This document shows, in pieces, positions 51,669-60,895 of a stretch of 64,000 nt of DNA; position 1 is the first letter of the stretch, and each line of letters begins with the position of its first letter. Location: contig JAVJVZ010000020.1 in assembly GCA_040220855.1 (NCBI GenBank), positions 1 through 64,000 on the forward strand. The letters run 5' to 3'. The notes under the pieces were generated by a model. It was given only the letters and a program-made list of their open reading frames with translations, did not search any database and was not told the DNA's origin. Source of the stretch: JACKNG01 sp040220855 (GTDB lineage: Bacteria > Pseudomonadota > Gammaproteobacteria > Ga0077536). The position numbers were made by a program, and so were the translations under genes.

Positions 51669-52992
51669 ACGCCTCCCGACCCTGCAGGACGATGCCGCCG
51701 TCGCCTGGCTGCGCCAGGTCACGCCATACTTCCGCAAGCATCGCAACAAGACTTTCGTCGTCTATCTGGACGGCGCCGCGCTTGCCACGCCGGCCTTCGG
51801 CAATCTCGCCCGCGACCTCGTGCTGCTCGCCTCGGTCGGGGTGCGCCTGGTCGTGGTGTTCGGCGCGCGACCGCAGATCGAGGAACGCCTCGCCACGCTC
51901 GGCATCACGCCGCGCGTGGTCGGTGCGTTGCGTGTCAGCGATGCGCGCACCATGGCCGCCGTGCGCGAGGTCGTCGGCGCACTCAGGTTCGCCGTCGAGG
52001 CGAGTTTCTCCTTCGGTATGCGCGGCGCCGCGTTCGGCGGCGATCCGGCGCGTGTGGCGGGTGGCAACTTCGTGTTCGCGCGCCCCGCCGGCATCATCGA
52101 CGGCGTCGACCTCATGTTCACGGGCCTGGTACGCAACCTCGATCGCCGCGCCATCGAGGCGCGACTCGATGCCGGCGAGATCGTGCTGCTGCCGCCCATC
52201 GGCTATTCACCGACCGGCGAAGTGTTCAATCTCAAGGCCAAGGATCTCGCCGCCACGGTCGCGAGCGAACTCGGCGCCGCCAAGCTCGTGCTGGTCAGCG
52301 GCCAGGATGGCATTGGCGATGGCCATGGCCGCCTGTGCCGGCAACTCACCCTGCGCGAGGCGCGCGAGCTGCGCGAGCGCAAGCCGCGCGAGGACATCGA
52401 GCACGAACTGCTCGACACCGCCGTGCGCGCCTGCCAGCTCGGCGTCGAGCGCGTGCACATCGTCAGTCGTACCGTCGACGGCGCGCTGTTGCGCGAGCTC
52501 TTCACGCGTGACGGTATCGGCACGATGGTCTCGAGTGCACCGTTCGACCAGCTGCGCACGGCCAAGGTCGAAGACGTGGGCGGCATCCTCGAGCTGATCG
52601 CGCCGCTGGAGGAGCGGGGGATACTGGTCAAGCGTTCGCGCGAGAAGCTCGAGACCGAGATCGACGAATTCGTGGTGATGCTGCGCGAAGGCACGGTGGT
52701 CGCGTGCGGCGCCCTGCATCCGTACGCGGACCAGGGCAGCGCAGAGGTTGCCTGCATCGCGGTTCATCCCGAGTACCGTGGAGGCCAGTTCGGCGACGTG
52801 CTCATCGACGAACTCGAGCGGCGCGCGCGCGAGGCGGGACTTGCCAGCGTGTTCGCGCTGACCACCCAGGCCATCCAGTGGTTCAGCGAGCGCGGCTATG
52901 TCACCGCCGCGCTCGACGATCTGCCGGTCGCGCGGCGCGAGCTGTACAACTACCAGCGCAACTCGGCGGTGATGTTGAAGGCGCTAGGCTGA
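51661..52992 (+). CDS. argA: Amino-acid N-acetyltransferase (N-acetylglutamate synthase)
   Basis: The 443-residue enzyme performs the first committed step of arginine synthesis and is usually inhibited by arginine. The N-terminal amino-acid-kinase-like domain (about 1-285) shows HRNKTFVVYLDGAALATPAF and LVLVSGQDGIGD. The C-terminal GNAT domain shows CGALHPYADQGSAEVACIAV and HPEYRGGQFGDVLIDELERR, the acetyl-CoA loop. This fused form is typical of gammaproteobacterial ArgA. Its presence with argE indicates the linear (deacetylase) route. Confidence 0.95.
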   Translation: MSERLPTLQDDAAVAWLRQVTPYFRKHRNKTFVVYLDGAALATPAFGNLARDLVLLASVGVRLVVVFGARPQIEERLATLGITPRVVGALRVSDARTMAAVREVVGALRFAVEASFSFGMRGAAFGGDPARVAGGNFVFARPAGIIDGVDLMFTGLVRNLDRRAIEARLDAGEIVLLPPIGYSPTGEVFNLKAKDLAATVASELGAAKLVLVSGQDGIGDGHGRLCRQLTLREARELRERKPREDIEHELLDTAVRACQLGVERVHIVSRTVDGALLRELFTRDGIGTMVSSAPFDQLRTAKVEDVGGILELIAPLEERGILVKRSREKLETEIDEFVVMLREGTVVACGALHPYADQGSAEVACIAVHPEYRGGQFGDVLIDELERRAREAGLASVFALTTQAIQWFSERGYVTAALDDLPVARRELYNYQRNSAVMLKALG

Positions 52993-53018
52993 AGGGCCGC
53001 GCCGCGCGTGGCGCGCGA

Positions 53019-53537
53019 TCAGTAATCGATGCGGTCGTCGACCGCGTGGCCGCGCTTGGGAATCAGCATGCTGCGATCGAACTCGCAGACCACGGTGCCA
53101 TCGCTCTTCATTCCGCGCGTGCGCACCGTGACGATCCCAGCGGTGGGGCGTGATTTCGATTCGCGCTTGTCGAGGATCTCGGACTCCGCGTACAGGGTGT
53201 CGCCCACGAACACCGGCGCAGGCAGCCTTATTTCTTTCCAGCCGAGGTTGGCGATGGCTTTCTGGCTGACGTCGCTGACGCTCATACCGACGACCAGCGA
53301 GACGGTGAAGGCGCTGTTGACGAGGATGCGTCCGAACTCCGAGGCGGCCGCGTACTCGGCATCGAAATGGAGCGGATGGGTGTTCATCGTCAGCAGCGTG
53401 AACCAGGTGTTGTCGGTTTCGCTGATGGTGCGCCCGGGACGGTGCTGGTACACGTGGCCGGGCTGGAAATCTTCGAAGTAACGCCCGAAAGTCTCGCGGA
53501 AGGTATGTTCGCCAACCTGATTGTGATTCTGTACCAC
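53019..53537 (-). CDS. MaoC-family hot-dog hydratase
   Basis: The 172-residue protein shows GRYFEDFQPGHVYQHRPGRT, SETDNTWFTLLTMNTHPLHF (hydratase Asp/His region) and APVFVGDTLYAESEILDKRE, the MaoC/(R)-enoyl-CoA hydratase pattern. Its closest feel is to mesaconyl-CoA hydratase-like dehydratases, but the acyl-CoA substrate cannot be set. The GTG start at 53537 has GGGAGG 7 nt upstream; the longer frame upstream lacks family similarity. It is convergent with argA (26-nt gap). Confidence 0.87.
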   Translation of the reverse strand: MVQNHNQVGEHTFRETFGRYFEDFQPGHVYQHRPGRTISETDNTWFTLLTMNTHPLHFDAEYAAASEFGRILVNSAFTVSLVVGMSVSDVSQKAIANLGWKEIRLPAPVFVGDTLYAESEILDKRESKSRPTAGIVTVRTRGMKSDGTVVCEFDRSMLIPKRGHAVDDRIDY

Positions 53538-53726
53538 GCCGATTCCTCCCGTTAGTGCGGCATCAAGGAAAACGATACAACCGGCTTGACGCGCCGCCAG
53601 GGGCATTGGACGCGCAGAGTCACGCTGTTTGCTCACCGCAGACCAAAGGCGTGTCGCGAGACGCGCACGCCCGGCCAGCGTGGCGGGCCCTTCCGGTCCT
53701 GCGCCGCATACCAAAGCGCCGTACAC

Positions 53727-53755
53727 CAAAGGGAAGGGCGACCCGGGGGCCGCCC
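53727..53755 (-). terminator. Probable terminator of clpS-clpA
   Basis: On the minus strand GGGCGGCC and the complementary GGTCGCCC (one G-T pair) form a tight hairpin (53736-53755) followed by TTCCCTTTGG. It lies 36 nt beyond the clpA stop. Confidence 0.5.
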
Positions 53756-53791
53756 ACACCGTTCGTCCCGCGGTAATACGCGAGCGTCCGC

Positions 53792-56056
53792 TCAGGTGGT
53801 CTGCTCGGTCTCGACCTCGAACTCGACCGCGATGTCGTCACCCTGCACCGTCACGCGTACGTGACCACCGTTCACGAGGCGCCCGAACAGCAGTTCCTCG
53901 GCCAGCGGTTTCTTGATCTTCTCCTGGATCAGGCGGCTCATCGGGCGTGCACCCATCAGCGCGTCATAGCCGTGCTCGGCCAGCCAGCTGCGGGCATCGG
54001 CATCGACTTCGATGGTGACCTTCTTGGCGTCGAGCTGGGTTTCGAGCTCGACCAGGAACTTGTCGACGACGTGGACGATGGTCTCCGGCGCGAGCGCGTT
54101 GAACTGGATCACGGCGTCGAGCCGGTTGCGGAATTCGGGGCTGAAGATGCGCTTGATCTCACCCATGGCGTCAGCCGTGTGGTCCTGCCGCGTGAAGCCG
54201 ATCGAAGCGCGGTTCATGCGCTCCGCGCCGGCGTTGGTGGTCATGATGATGACGACGTTGCGGAAGTCGGTCTTACGGCCGTTGGTATCGGTCAGCGTGC
54301 CGTGGTCCATGACCTGCAGCAGGATGTTGAAGACGTCCGGGTGGGCCTTCTCCATCTCGTCGAGCAGCAGTACGGCGTGCGGCTGCTTGGTCACTGCCTC
54401 GGTGAGCAGGCCGCCGGTGTCGTAGCCGACGTAGCCGGGCGGCGCGCCGATCAGGCGCGAGACGGTATGGCGTTCCATGTACTCCGACATATCGAAGCGG
54501 ATGAGCTCGATGCCCATGATGCGTGCGAGCTGGCGCGTGACCTCGGTCTTGCCGACGCCGGTGGGCCCGGCGAAGAGGAACGAACCAATCGGCTTCTCGG
54601 TGTGACCGAGGCCCGAGCGCGACATCTTGATGGCAGCGGCGAGCGTCTCGATGGCATCGTTCTGCCCGAACACCGTCATCTTGAGGTTGCGCTCGAGATT
54701 CTTCAGCACGTCACGATCGGAGGTGGATACGGCCTTGGGCGGAATACGGGCGATCTTTGCAACGATTTCCTCGATGTCGCCGACGCCGATGGTCTTGCGA
54801 CGCTTGGAACTCGGCAGCAGGCGCTGGCGTGCGCCGGCCTCGTCGATGATGTCGATGGCCTTGTCCGGCAGGTGACGATCGTTGATGTAGCGGCTGGTCA
54901 GCTCGACCGCCGAGCGCAGGGCCTGGTTGGTGTAGCGCACGTCGTGGTGGTCCTCGAAGCGCGACTTGAGCCCCTGCAGGATCTTGACCGCCTCGTCTTC
55001 GCTCGGCTCGCCGACGTCGATCTTCTGGAAGCGGCGTGCCAGGGCACGATCCTTCTCGAAGATGCCGCGGTACTCCTGGTAGGTGGTCGAACCGATGCAC
55101 TTGAGCTCGCCGGAAGCGAGCATCGGCTTGATCAGGTTGGAAGCATCCATCACGCCGCCCGAGGCTGCGCCGGCGCCGATGATGGTGTGAATTTCGTCGA
55201 TGAACAGCACCGCGCCGGGCTCGCGCTTGAGCTGGGCGAGCACGTTCTTCAGGCGCTTCTCGAAGTCGCCGCGGTACTTGGTCCCGGCGAGCAGGGCGCC
55301 GAGGTCGAGCGCGTAGATGGTCGAGTCGGCAATGACCTCGGGGACTTCACCATCGACGATCTTCTTTGCCAGGCCCTCGGCGATGGCGGTCTTGCCGACG
55401 CCGGCCTCGCCGACGAACAGGGGATTGTTCTTGCGCCGGCGACACAGGATCTGGATGGTGCGTTCGACTTCGTCCTGTCGCCCGATCAGCGGGTCGATCT
55501 TGCCCGCGGCAGCCTGCTCGTTCAGGTTCGTGGTGTAGGCGGTCAGCGCGTTCGAGCTGCTCTCGGCCTGCTCGCCCTCTTCCTCGGCGGGCGCGTTCGA
55601 TTCCTCGTTCGATTCTTCCTCGCCGACCTTGGAGATGCCGTGCGAGATGCAGTTGACGACATCGAGGCGGGCGATGTTCTGCTGGTTGAGCAGGTACACG
55701 GCGTGGCTCTCGCGCTCGCCGAAGATCGCGACCAGCACGTTGGCGCCGTTCACTTCCTTCTTGCCGGAGGACTGTACGTGGAAGACGGCGCGCTGGAGCA
55801 CGCGCTGGAAGCCCAGCGTCGGCTGGGTGTCGCGGTCCTCGTCGTCGGGCAGCAACGGCGAGCTTTCCTGGATGAAGTCGGTGAGCTGGCGGCGGAGCTG
55901 GTTGAGGTCCGCGCCGCAGGCGCGCAGCACCTTCGCCGCGGTGGGGTTGTCGACCAGCGCCAGGAGCAGGTGTTCGACCGTCATGAACTCGTGGCGTTGC
56001 TCGCGCGCCTCCTTGAAGGCCATGTTGAGGGTGACTTCGAGTTCTTTGCTTAGCAC
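53792..56056 (-). CDS. clpA: ATP-dependent Clp protease ATP-binding subunit ClpA
   Basis: This 754-residue Hsp100 unfoldase works with ClpP and the adaptor ClpS. It has an N-terminal Clp repeat domain (FKEAREQRHEFMTVEHLLLA), a first AAA+ module with GEAGVGKTAIAEGLA, and a second module with GPTGVGKTEVTRQLA. IGF-type docking is seen in ASIGFTRQDH. The short linker without a ClpB coiled coil separates it from ClpB. It follows clpS by 19 nt. Confidence 0.97.
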   Translation of the reverse strand: MLSKELEVTLNMAFKEAREQRHEFMTVEHLLLALVDNPTAAKVLRACGADLNQLRRQLTDFIQESSPLLPDDEDRDTQPTLGFQRVLQRAVFHVQSSGKKEVNGANVLVAIFGERESHAVYLLNQQNIARLDVVNCISHGISKVGEEESNEESNAPAEEEGEQAESSSNALTAYTTNLNEQAAAGKIDPLIGRQDEVERTIQILCRRRKNNPLFVGEAGVGKTAIAEGLAKKIVDGEVPEVIADSTIYALDLGALLAGTKYRGDFEKRLKNVLAQLKREPGAVLFIDEIHTIIGAGAASGGVMDASNLIKPMLASGELKCIGSTTYQEYRGIFEKDRALARRFQKIDVGEPSEDEAVKILQGLKSRFEDHHDVRYTNQALRSAVELTSRYINDRHLPDKAIDIIDEAGARQRLLPSSKRRKTIGVGDIEEIVAKIARIPPKAVSTSDRDVLKNLERNLKMTVFGQNDAIETLAAAIKMSRSGLGHTEKPIGSFLFAGPTGVGKTEVTRQLARIMGIELIRFDMSEYMERHTVSRLIGAPPGYVGYDTGGLLTEAVTKQPHAVLLLDEMEKAHPDVFNILLQVMDHGTLTDTNGRKTDFRNVVIIMTTNAGAERMNRASIGFTRQDHTADAMGEIKRIFSPEFRNRLDAVIQFNALAPETIVHVVDKFLVELETQLDAKKVTIEVDADARSWLAEHGYDALMGARPMSRLIQEKIKKPLAEELLFGRLVNGGHVRVTVQGDDIAVEFEVETEQTT

Positions 56057-56075
56057 GGTCGGGTCCTCTTAACGT

Positions 56076-56393
56076 TCACGACTCGAGCTCGAGGGTGCAC
56101 AGCAGAGGGTGTTCGTGGTCCCTCGAATAGCTGTTTACCTGCGAGACCTTGGTCTCCGCGATCTCGTGAGTGAATATACCGCACACGCCTTTTCCTTGGG
56201 TATGCACTTCCAGCATCACGCGGGTCGCGGTGGGGCGGTTCATGTGAAAAAACTTTTCCAGCACGTGCACGACGAACTCCATCGGGGTGTAGTCGTCGTT
56301 GAGCATGACCACCCGGTACATGGGGGGCTTTTTCAGCTTCGGCGTCGCTTCCTTGAGCGCAGTGCCGGTATCGTGGTGATGTTCTTCGGACAT
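56076..56393 (-). CDS. clpS: ATP-dependent Clp protease adapter ClpS
   Basis: The 105-residue adaptor recognises N-degron residues and hands substrates to ClpA. PPMYRVVMLNDDYTPMEFVV and EKFFHMNRPTATRVMLEVHT form the N-degron pocket (Asn-Asp-Asp and Met/His residues). GKGVCGIFTHEIAETKVSQV completes the fold. The ATG at 56393 is preferred over a TTG three codons upstream. It is the first gene of the clpS-clpA operon. Confidence 0.96.
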   Translation of the reverse strand: MSEEHHHDTGTALKEATPKLKKPPMYRVVMLNDDYTPMEFVVHVLEKFFHMNRPTATRVMLEVHTQGKGVCGIFTHEIAETKVSQVNSYSRDHEHPLLCTLELES

Positions 56394-57055
56394 GGTCGGC
56401 AATCAATGGCGGCGTGGCATTCGAGGCCCCGGCCGCCGGCATGGTTCCGGTATCGGGCTTGTCAGAGCCGGTCGCAACCGAGGTTCCGACCAGTCCTACT
56501 AACCTAGCATGATACGCACGCCGGCCGCGGGTCGGTCAGTCCGCTACCCACGGCGGTGAAAAATTGCCAAATCGTCCGTGAGCGGTTGACAATTGGTGCA
56601 CTGCAACGTACTTTCCGGGCCCCGCTACGCGCACGGGGCCGCTGCCGGCCGTGCGCCCACGTGACGCGGCGCCCGGTCCTCTCAGACCAGCGTCGTGCCC
56701 GTCGGTTCGCGCGGCGTCGCGCACCGCCCCCGTGGCGGGCCGATTGATGGACCCCGGCTCGCAGTTTAGGATGCGCGGATCGCTGACCGACACGCGCGCG
56801 CACGCCCGGAGGGGGTGCCGCCGTCTCCTGTGCCGCGTTCGCCACCTTGCCTTCGGAACAAGGCGGGGGCGCGACGCAAGCCGAGGTTCTCGGGACGCGC
56901 GTCACGCAAGTAGAAAAACATTCCAGGACACATGCGCCATCGCGTGCGCGCGGGTCCCGCGCTGCGGGCACGCGCCTGATTCGGGTACCGTCGCGACGGC
57001 CGCTGCAGCCCTGGGAGCCTACGGATTGTTGTCATTTTGGCAGGAGTAAAGAGAG
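56394..57055. other. 662-nt divergent intergenic region clpS/aceA
   Basis: I see no convincing gene. The region holds a candidate promoter (56586-56614) and, nearer aceA, a G/C-rich stem (GCGTGC near 56950 with GCACGC near 56977). Its long leader suggests that aceA expression is regulated here. Short open frames on both strands lack starts with SD or recognisable products. Confidence 0.55.
56586..56614 (+). promoter_or_regulatory. Candidate promoter upstream of aceA
   Basis: A perfect -35 TTGACA (56586-56591) and a weak -10 TACTTT (56609-56614) are spaced by 17 bp, 442 nt before the aceA ATG. The weak -10 suggests activator dependence. Read by eye. Confidence 0.4.
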
Positions 57056-58351
57056 ATGTCGTCATTCGAGGAGCAAGCTAAGCAATTGACCCAGGACTGG
57101 GCCACCAACCCGCGCTGGAAGGGCGTAACCCGCCCGTATTCGGCGGAGGACGTGGTGCGCCTGCGCGGCAGCTTCATGATCGAGCACACGATTGCGACGC
57201 GCGGTGCGCAGAAGCTCTGGAAGCTGGTCAATGAAGAAGACTTCGTGCCCTGCCTCGGCGCGCTCACCGGTGGCCAGGCCGTGCAGCAGGTCAAGGCGGG
57301 CATCAAGGCCATCTACCTGTCCGGCTGGCAGGTTGCTGCTGACGGCAACACCTCCGAGACGATGTATCCCGACCAGTCGCTCTACGCGGTCAACTCCGTG
57401 CCGACCATGGTTCGCCGTATCAACAATGCGTTCAAGCGCGCCGACGAGATCCAGTGGCAGAAGGGCAATGGCGACATCGACTACTTCGCGCCCATCGTGG
57501 CTGACGCCGAGGCCGGTTTCGGCGGTGTGCTCAACGCTTTCGAACTGATGAAGGGCATGATCGAGGCAGGCGCCTCCGGCGTGCACTTCGAGGACCAGCT
57601 GGCCTCGGTGAAGAAGTGCGGCCACATGGGCGGCAAGGTGCTGGTGCCGACGCAGGAAGCGGTGCAGAAGCTCGTCGCCGCGCGTCTCGCCGCCGATGTC
57701 ATGGGTGTGCCCACCGTCGTCCTCGCGCGCACCGACGCCAACGCGGCCGCGCTGCTGACCAGCGACGTCGACGAGCGCGATCATCCCTTCGTCACCGGAG
57801 AGCGTACCGCCGAGGGCTTCTACGAGACCAATGCGGGCCTCGACCAGGCCATCGCACGCGGCCTCGCCTATGCGCCGTACGCCGACCTGCTGTGGTGCGA
57901 GACCGCGGTGCCGGATCTCGACGAGGCCAAGCGCTTCGCCGAAGCCATCCGGAAGCAGTTCCCGGACCAGCTGCTGGCCTACAACTGCTCGCCGTCGTTC
58001 AATTGGAAGAAGAACCTCGACGACGCCACCATCGCCAAGTTCCAGCGTGAGCTCGGTGCGATGGGTTACAAGTACCAGTTCATCACTTTGGCCGGCATTC
58101 ACAACATGTGGTACAACATGTTCGATCTTGCCAACCACTACGTGAAGGACGGCATGACCGCCTACGTCGAGATGGTGCAGGAGAAGGAGTTCGCGGCGAA
58201 GGATCGCGGTTACACCTTCGCCAGCCACCAGCAGGAAGTCGGTGCCGGGTACTTCGACGATGTCACCACCGTCATCCAGGGCGGTGCGTCCTCGGTCACC
58301 GCGCTGACCGGTTCGACCGAAGAGCAGCAGTTCGACAAGGCGGCCCACTGA
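57056..58351 (+). CDS. aceA: Isocitrate lyase
   Basis: The 431-residue enzyme splits isocitrate into succinate and glyoxylate in the glyoxylate bypass. The catalytic Cys188 is in SVKKCGHMGGKVLVP. GYLSGWQVAAD-like IYLSGWQVAADGN, DYFAPIVADAEAGFGG and LAYNCSPSFNWKKNLDD are family motifs. AGGAG lies upstream of the ATG. No malate synthase gene is adjacent. With ppsA and the beta-oxidation genes it supports growth on acetate or fatty acids. Confidence 0.97.
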   Translation: MSSFEEQAKQLTQDWATNPRWKGVTRPYSAEDVVRLRGSFMIEHTIATRGAQKLWKLVNEEDFVPCLGALTGGQAVQQVKAGIKAIYLSGWQVAADGNTSETMYPDQSLYAVNSVPTMVRRINNAFKRADEIQWQKGNGDIDYFAPIVADAEAGFGGVLNAFELMKGMIEAGASGVHFEDQLASVKKCGHMGGKVLVPTQEAVQKLVAARLAADVMGVPTVVLARTDANAAALLTSDVDERDHPFVTGERTAEGFYETNAGLDQAIARGLAYAPYADLLWCETAVPDLDEAKRFAEAIRKQFPDQLLAYNCSPSFNWKKNLDDATIAKFQRELGAMGYKYQFITLAGIHNMWYNMFDLANHYVKDGMTAYVEMVQEKEFAAKDRGYTFASHQQEVGAGYFDDVTTVIQGGASSVTALTGSTEEQQFDKAAH

Positions 58352-58410
58352 GGCCGCCGCGACGACCGCGGTTGCCACGCGCGGCCGCGTCGTCGCCAGA
58401 ACTTCCCGCC

Positions 58411-58442
58411 GTCCCGCCGCGTCCGCGGCGGGACGTTCTTCT
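58411..58442 (+). terminator. Rho-independent terminator after aceA
   Basis: A perfect 10-bp stem GTCCCGCCGC/GCGGCGGGAC with loop GTCC (58421-58424) is followed by GTTCTTCT, 60 nt beyond the aceA stop and ahead of the convergent dapE stop. Confidence 0.8.
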
Positions 58443-58472
58443 AGCCCGCCGTAAGAGCCGCCCCGTGGCGCG

Positions 58473-59609
58473 TCATTGCGGCGCGAGCATCCGCGCCAGG
58501 ATGTCTTCGTAGACCTCCGCCAGCAGGTCGAGCTCGTCCAGCGCGACGTGTTCGTCGATCTTGTGGATACTCGCGTTGCCGGGCCCCAGTTCGACCACTT
58601 CGACACCCGCCGGCGCGATGAAGCGGCCGTCCGACGTGCCGCCCCCGGTGGACAGTTCCGGGCTGACGCCCGCGCGCGCTTCGAGCACCGCGACGACGGT
58701 CTCGACCAGGCGCCCGCCGGCGGTCAGGAAAGGGGCGCCCGAGAGGCGCCACTCGAGATCGTAGTGCAGCCCGTGACGCGCGAGCTCGGTGCTGACCGCC
58801 GCCTGCAGCGAACTGGCGTCATGTTCGGTGTTGAAGCGGAAGTTGAACCACGCCTCGAGTTTCCCTGGCACCACGTTCTCCGCACCGGCGCCGGCGTGCA
58901 GGTTCGAGATCTGGAACGAGGTGGGCGGGTAGTAGGCGTTGCCGTCGTCCCAGCGCCGCCCGGCCAGGGCCGTCAGCGCCGGCAGCGCGCGGTGGATCGG
59001 ATTGTCGACCCGCTCGGGGTAGGCCACGTGGCCCTGCACACCGTGAACCACGAGACGCCCGTTCAGTGAGCCGCGCCGGCCGACGCGCACGGTGTCGCCC
59101 AGGCGCGCGGCACTGCTCGGTTCACCGACCACGCACCAGTCGAGCGCGATGCGCTGTTGCGCGAGGTGATCCATGATGCGCACCGTGCCGTCGGTGGCCG
59201 GCCCTTCCTCGTCCGAGGTGAGCAGGAAGGCGATACGGCCGGCCGGTCGTGGGGCGCCGGCCAGGTAGCGCTCGGTGGCAACCACCATCGCGGCGAGACT
59301 GCCCTTCATGTCGGCGGCGCCACGGCCGTAGAGGCAGCCGTCGCGCACGCTCGGCTCGAACGGGGGGGAGTGCCAGGCCTCGAGATCGCCCGGCGGAACG
59401 ACGTCGGTATGGCCGGCGAAAGCAAAGCAGGGACCGCTCTCGCCGAACACCGCCCACAGGTTGTCGACGCCGTTGCGCGGCAATCGCTCGAGGTGAAAAC
59501 CGAGCGCGGCGAGGCGTGCACCGATCAATTCCAGACAGCCGGCGTCGTTCGGCGTGACCGAGGGCCGCGCCACCAGCGCGGCGGTCAGCGCCGCGACCGG
59601 CGAATTCAT
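58473..59609 (-). CDS. dapE: Succinyl-diaminopimelate desuccinylase
   Basis: The 378-residue M20 zinc hydrolase forms LL-diaminopimelate for lysine and peptidoglycan synthesis. FAFAGHTDVVPPGDLEAWHS (zinc His), GRGAADMKGSLAAMV, LTSDEEGPATDGT and CVVGEPSS are the DapE motifs, and the C-terminal GTSDGRFIAPAGVEVVELGP is diagnostic. It overlaps the upstream methyltransferase gene by 4 nt. Confidence 0.96.
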   Translation of the reverse strand: MNSPVAALTAALVARPSVTPNDAGCLELIGARLAALGFHLERLPRNGVDNLWAVFGESGPCFAFAGHTDVVPPGDLEAWHSPPFEPSVRDGCLYGRGAADMKGSLAAMVVATERYLAGAPRPAGRIAFLLTSDEEGPATDGTVRIMDHLAQQRIALDWCVVGEPSSAARLGDTVRVGRRGSLNGRLVVHGVQGHVAYPERVDNPIHRALPALTALAGRRWDDGNAYYPPTSFQISNLHAGAGAENVVPGKLEAWFNFRFNTEHDASSLQAAVSTELARHGLHYDLEWRLSGAPFLTAGGRLVETVVAVLEARAGVSPELSTGGGTSDGRFIAPAGVEVVELGPGNASIHKIDEHVALDELDLLAEVYEDILARMLAPQ

Positions 59610-60442
59610 GGCAGCGTCACCGCTGCGTCCGGCATGGCGCTCGCGTCGGCGGCGCGCAGGCGGCGCGCGGCGAGGCGGGTGTAGTCGCGCTCGAGCTCAG
59701 CCCCGACGAAACGCCGGCCGAGTGCGAGCGCGGCGACACCGGTCGAGCCCGAGCCCGCGAACGGATCGAGCACCACGTCACCCGGGCGCGTGCTCGCTTC
59801 GAGGCAGCGCTCGATCAGCTTGAGCGGTTTCTGCGTCGGGTGTCGACCATGGCTCTTCTCGTTCTTGCCCGGTGCGGTGAAACGCCACACGTTCTTCATC
59901 TGCCGGCCGCCATTCTGTGCCTTCATGGCGTCGTAGTCGAAGTAGTAACGGGCGCGATCGCCGCGTGGCGACCGCGCCGCCCACAGGAGCATCTCGGTGG
60001 CATGGGTGAAGCAGCGACAGCCCAGGTTGGGCGGCGGGTTGGGTTTCTCCCACACGATGTCGTTGAGCAGCCGGAAGCCGAGCTGCAGCATTGCCATGCC
60101 GACCGAGAGATACACGTGATGGGTACCGCTGACCCAGATCGTGCCGGTCGGCTTGAGAACCCGGTGGCACTCGGCGAGCCATGCCCGGTTGAAGGCGTGG
60201 TCGGCATCGATGCCCTGGCTCTGGTCCCACTCGCCCTTGTCGACGCTGACGCGGCGCCCCGCCTGGCAGGTGCTGCCGCCGTTGGAGAGCAGGTACGGCG
60301 GGTCGGTCCATACGCAGTCGACACTGGCATCGGGCAGGCTGGCGAACAGCTTCGCCTGGTCTGCGCAAACCAGGTAGGAGTCGCCGTTCCGCGAGCGCCA
60401 CGCGGTGCCCGGTGCAGCCTTACTCGTCCGGCGCGCGGGCAT
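59606..60442 (-). CDS. Orphan site-specific DNA methyltransferase (beta class, N6-adenine or N4-cytosine type)
   Basis: The 278-residue enzyme has the catalytic motif TDPPY (residues 46-50) ahead of the SAM-binding motif DPFAGSGSTGVAALALGR (about 235-252). That is the beta-class order seen in YhdJ- and DpnA-like enzymes. HPTQKPLKLIERCLEAS sits between them. No restriction endonuclease or specificity gene lies beside it. It is wedged between bolA and dapE with overlaps on both sides (23 nt and 4 nt), so it is fixed in a housekeeping operon. It probably modifies a short motif for regulation; the target is unknown. Confidence 0.9.
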   Translation of the reverse strand: MPARRTSKAAPGTAWRSRNGDSYLVCADQAKLFASLPDASVDCVWTDPPYLLSNGGSTCQAGRRVSVDKGEWDQSQGIDADHAFNRAWLAECHRVLKPTGTIWVSGTHHVYLSVGMAMLQLGFRLLNDIVWEKPNPPPNLGCRCFTHATEMLLWAARSPRGDRARYYFDYDAMKAQNGGRQMKNVWRFTAPGKNEKSHGRHPTQKPLKLIERCLEASTRPGDVVLDPFAGSGSTGVAALALGRRFVGAELERDYTRLAARRLRAADASAMPDAAVTLP

Positions 60443-60689
60443 CGATGGCGAGAGCGTGGATATCGGTCTGCATCAGTGGACCGAGCGCCGCGTAGACGCC
60501 GCGGTGGCGCGCGAGCGGTGCCTGGTCACGAAAGCCGGCGGCGACGATGAGCACGCGGTAGTGCCCCTTGCCTTCGCGCGCGCCCGCATGGCCGACGTGG
60601 AGGTGACTCTCGTCCACGATCTCGAGGCGCTCGGGAGCATAGGCGCGAGTCAGCGCCTCCCGGATCAGTTCGACGCGATTCTCGTACAT
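60420..60689 (-). CDS. bolA: BolA-family protein
   Basis: The 89-residue protein has the BolA fold: REALTRAYAPERLEIVDESH at the N-terminus, then HVGHAGAREGKGHYRVLIVA with the conserved His. BolA proteins pair with monothiol glutaredoxins in iron-sulfur handling or act in morphology control. The ATG at 60689 is the family start. It is the first gene of the bolA-methyltransferase-dapE unit. Confidence 0.92.
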   Translation of the reverse strand: MYENRVELIREALTRAYAPERLEIVDESHLHVGHAGAREGKGHYRVLIVAAGFRDQAPLARHRGVYAALGPLMQTDIHALAIDARAPDE

Positions 60690-60895
60690 GGTGGTAGCGT
60701 GTGTCGGTCGGGGCCGGCACCCTCGTACCGGCCGGGCGGCCAATGCGCCGCCGTGCTTGTATCACCCCGCGCGACTGCTAAACTCGCCGCCCCGGGTTGC
60801 GCCGCAATAGTGCCTCATCGCCGCCATGATGACCAGCGTCCCGCCCGCGCGGCAGCTGCCGCGGCCCACCCTGCACCCGCCCCGGCGAGTTCGAC

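Noticed and set aside
56651..57049. A small gene in the clpS/aceA gap
   Set aside because: The open frames here have no SD, no family features and Arg/Pro-rich translations typical of noncoding GC-rich DNA.
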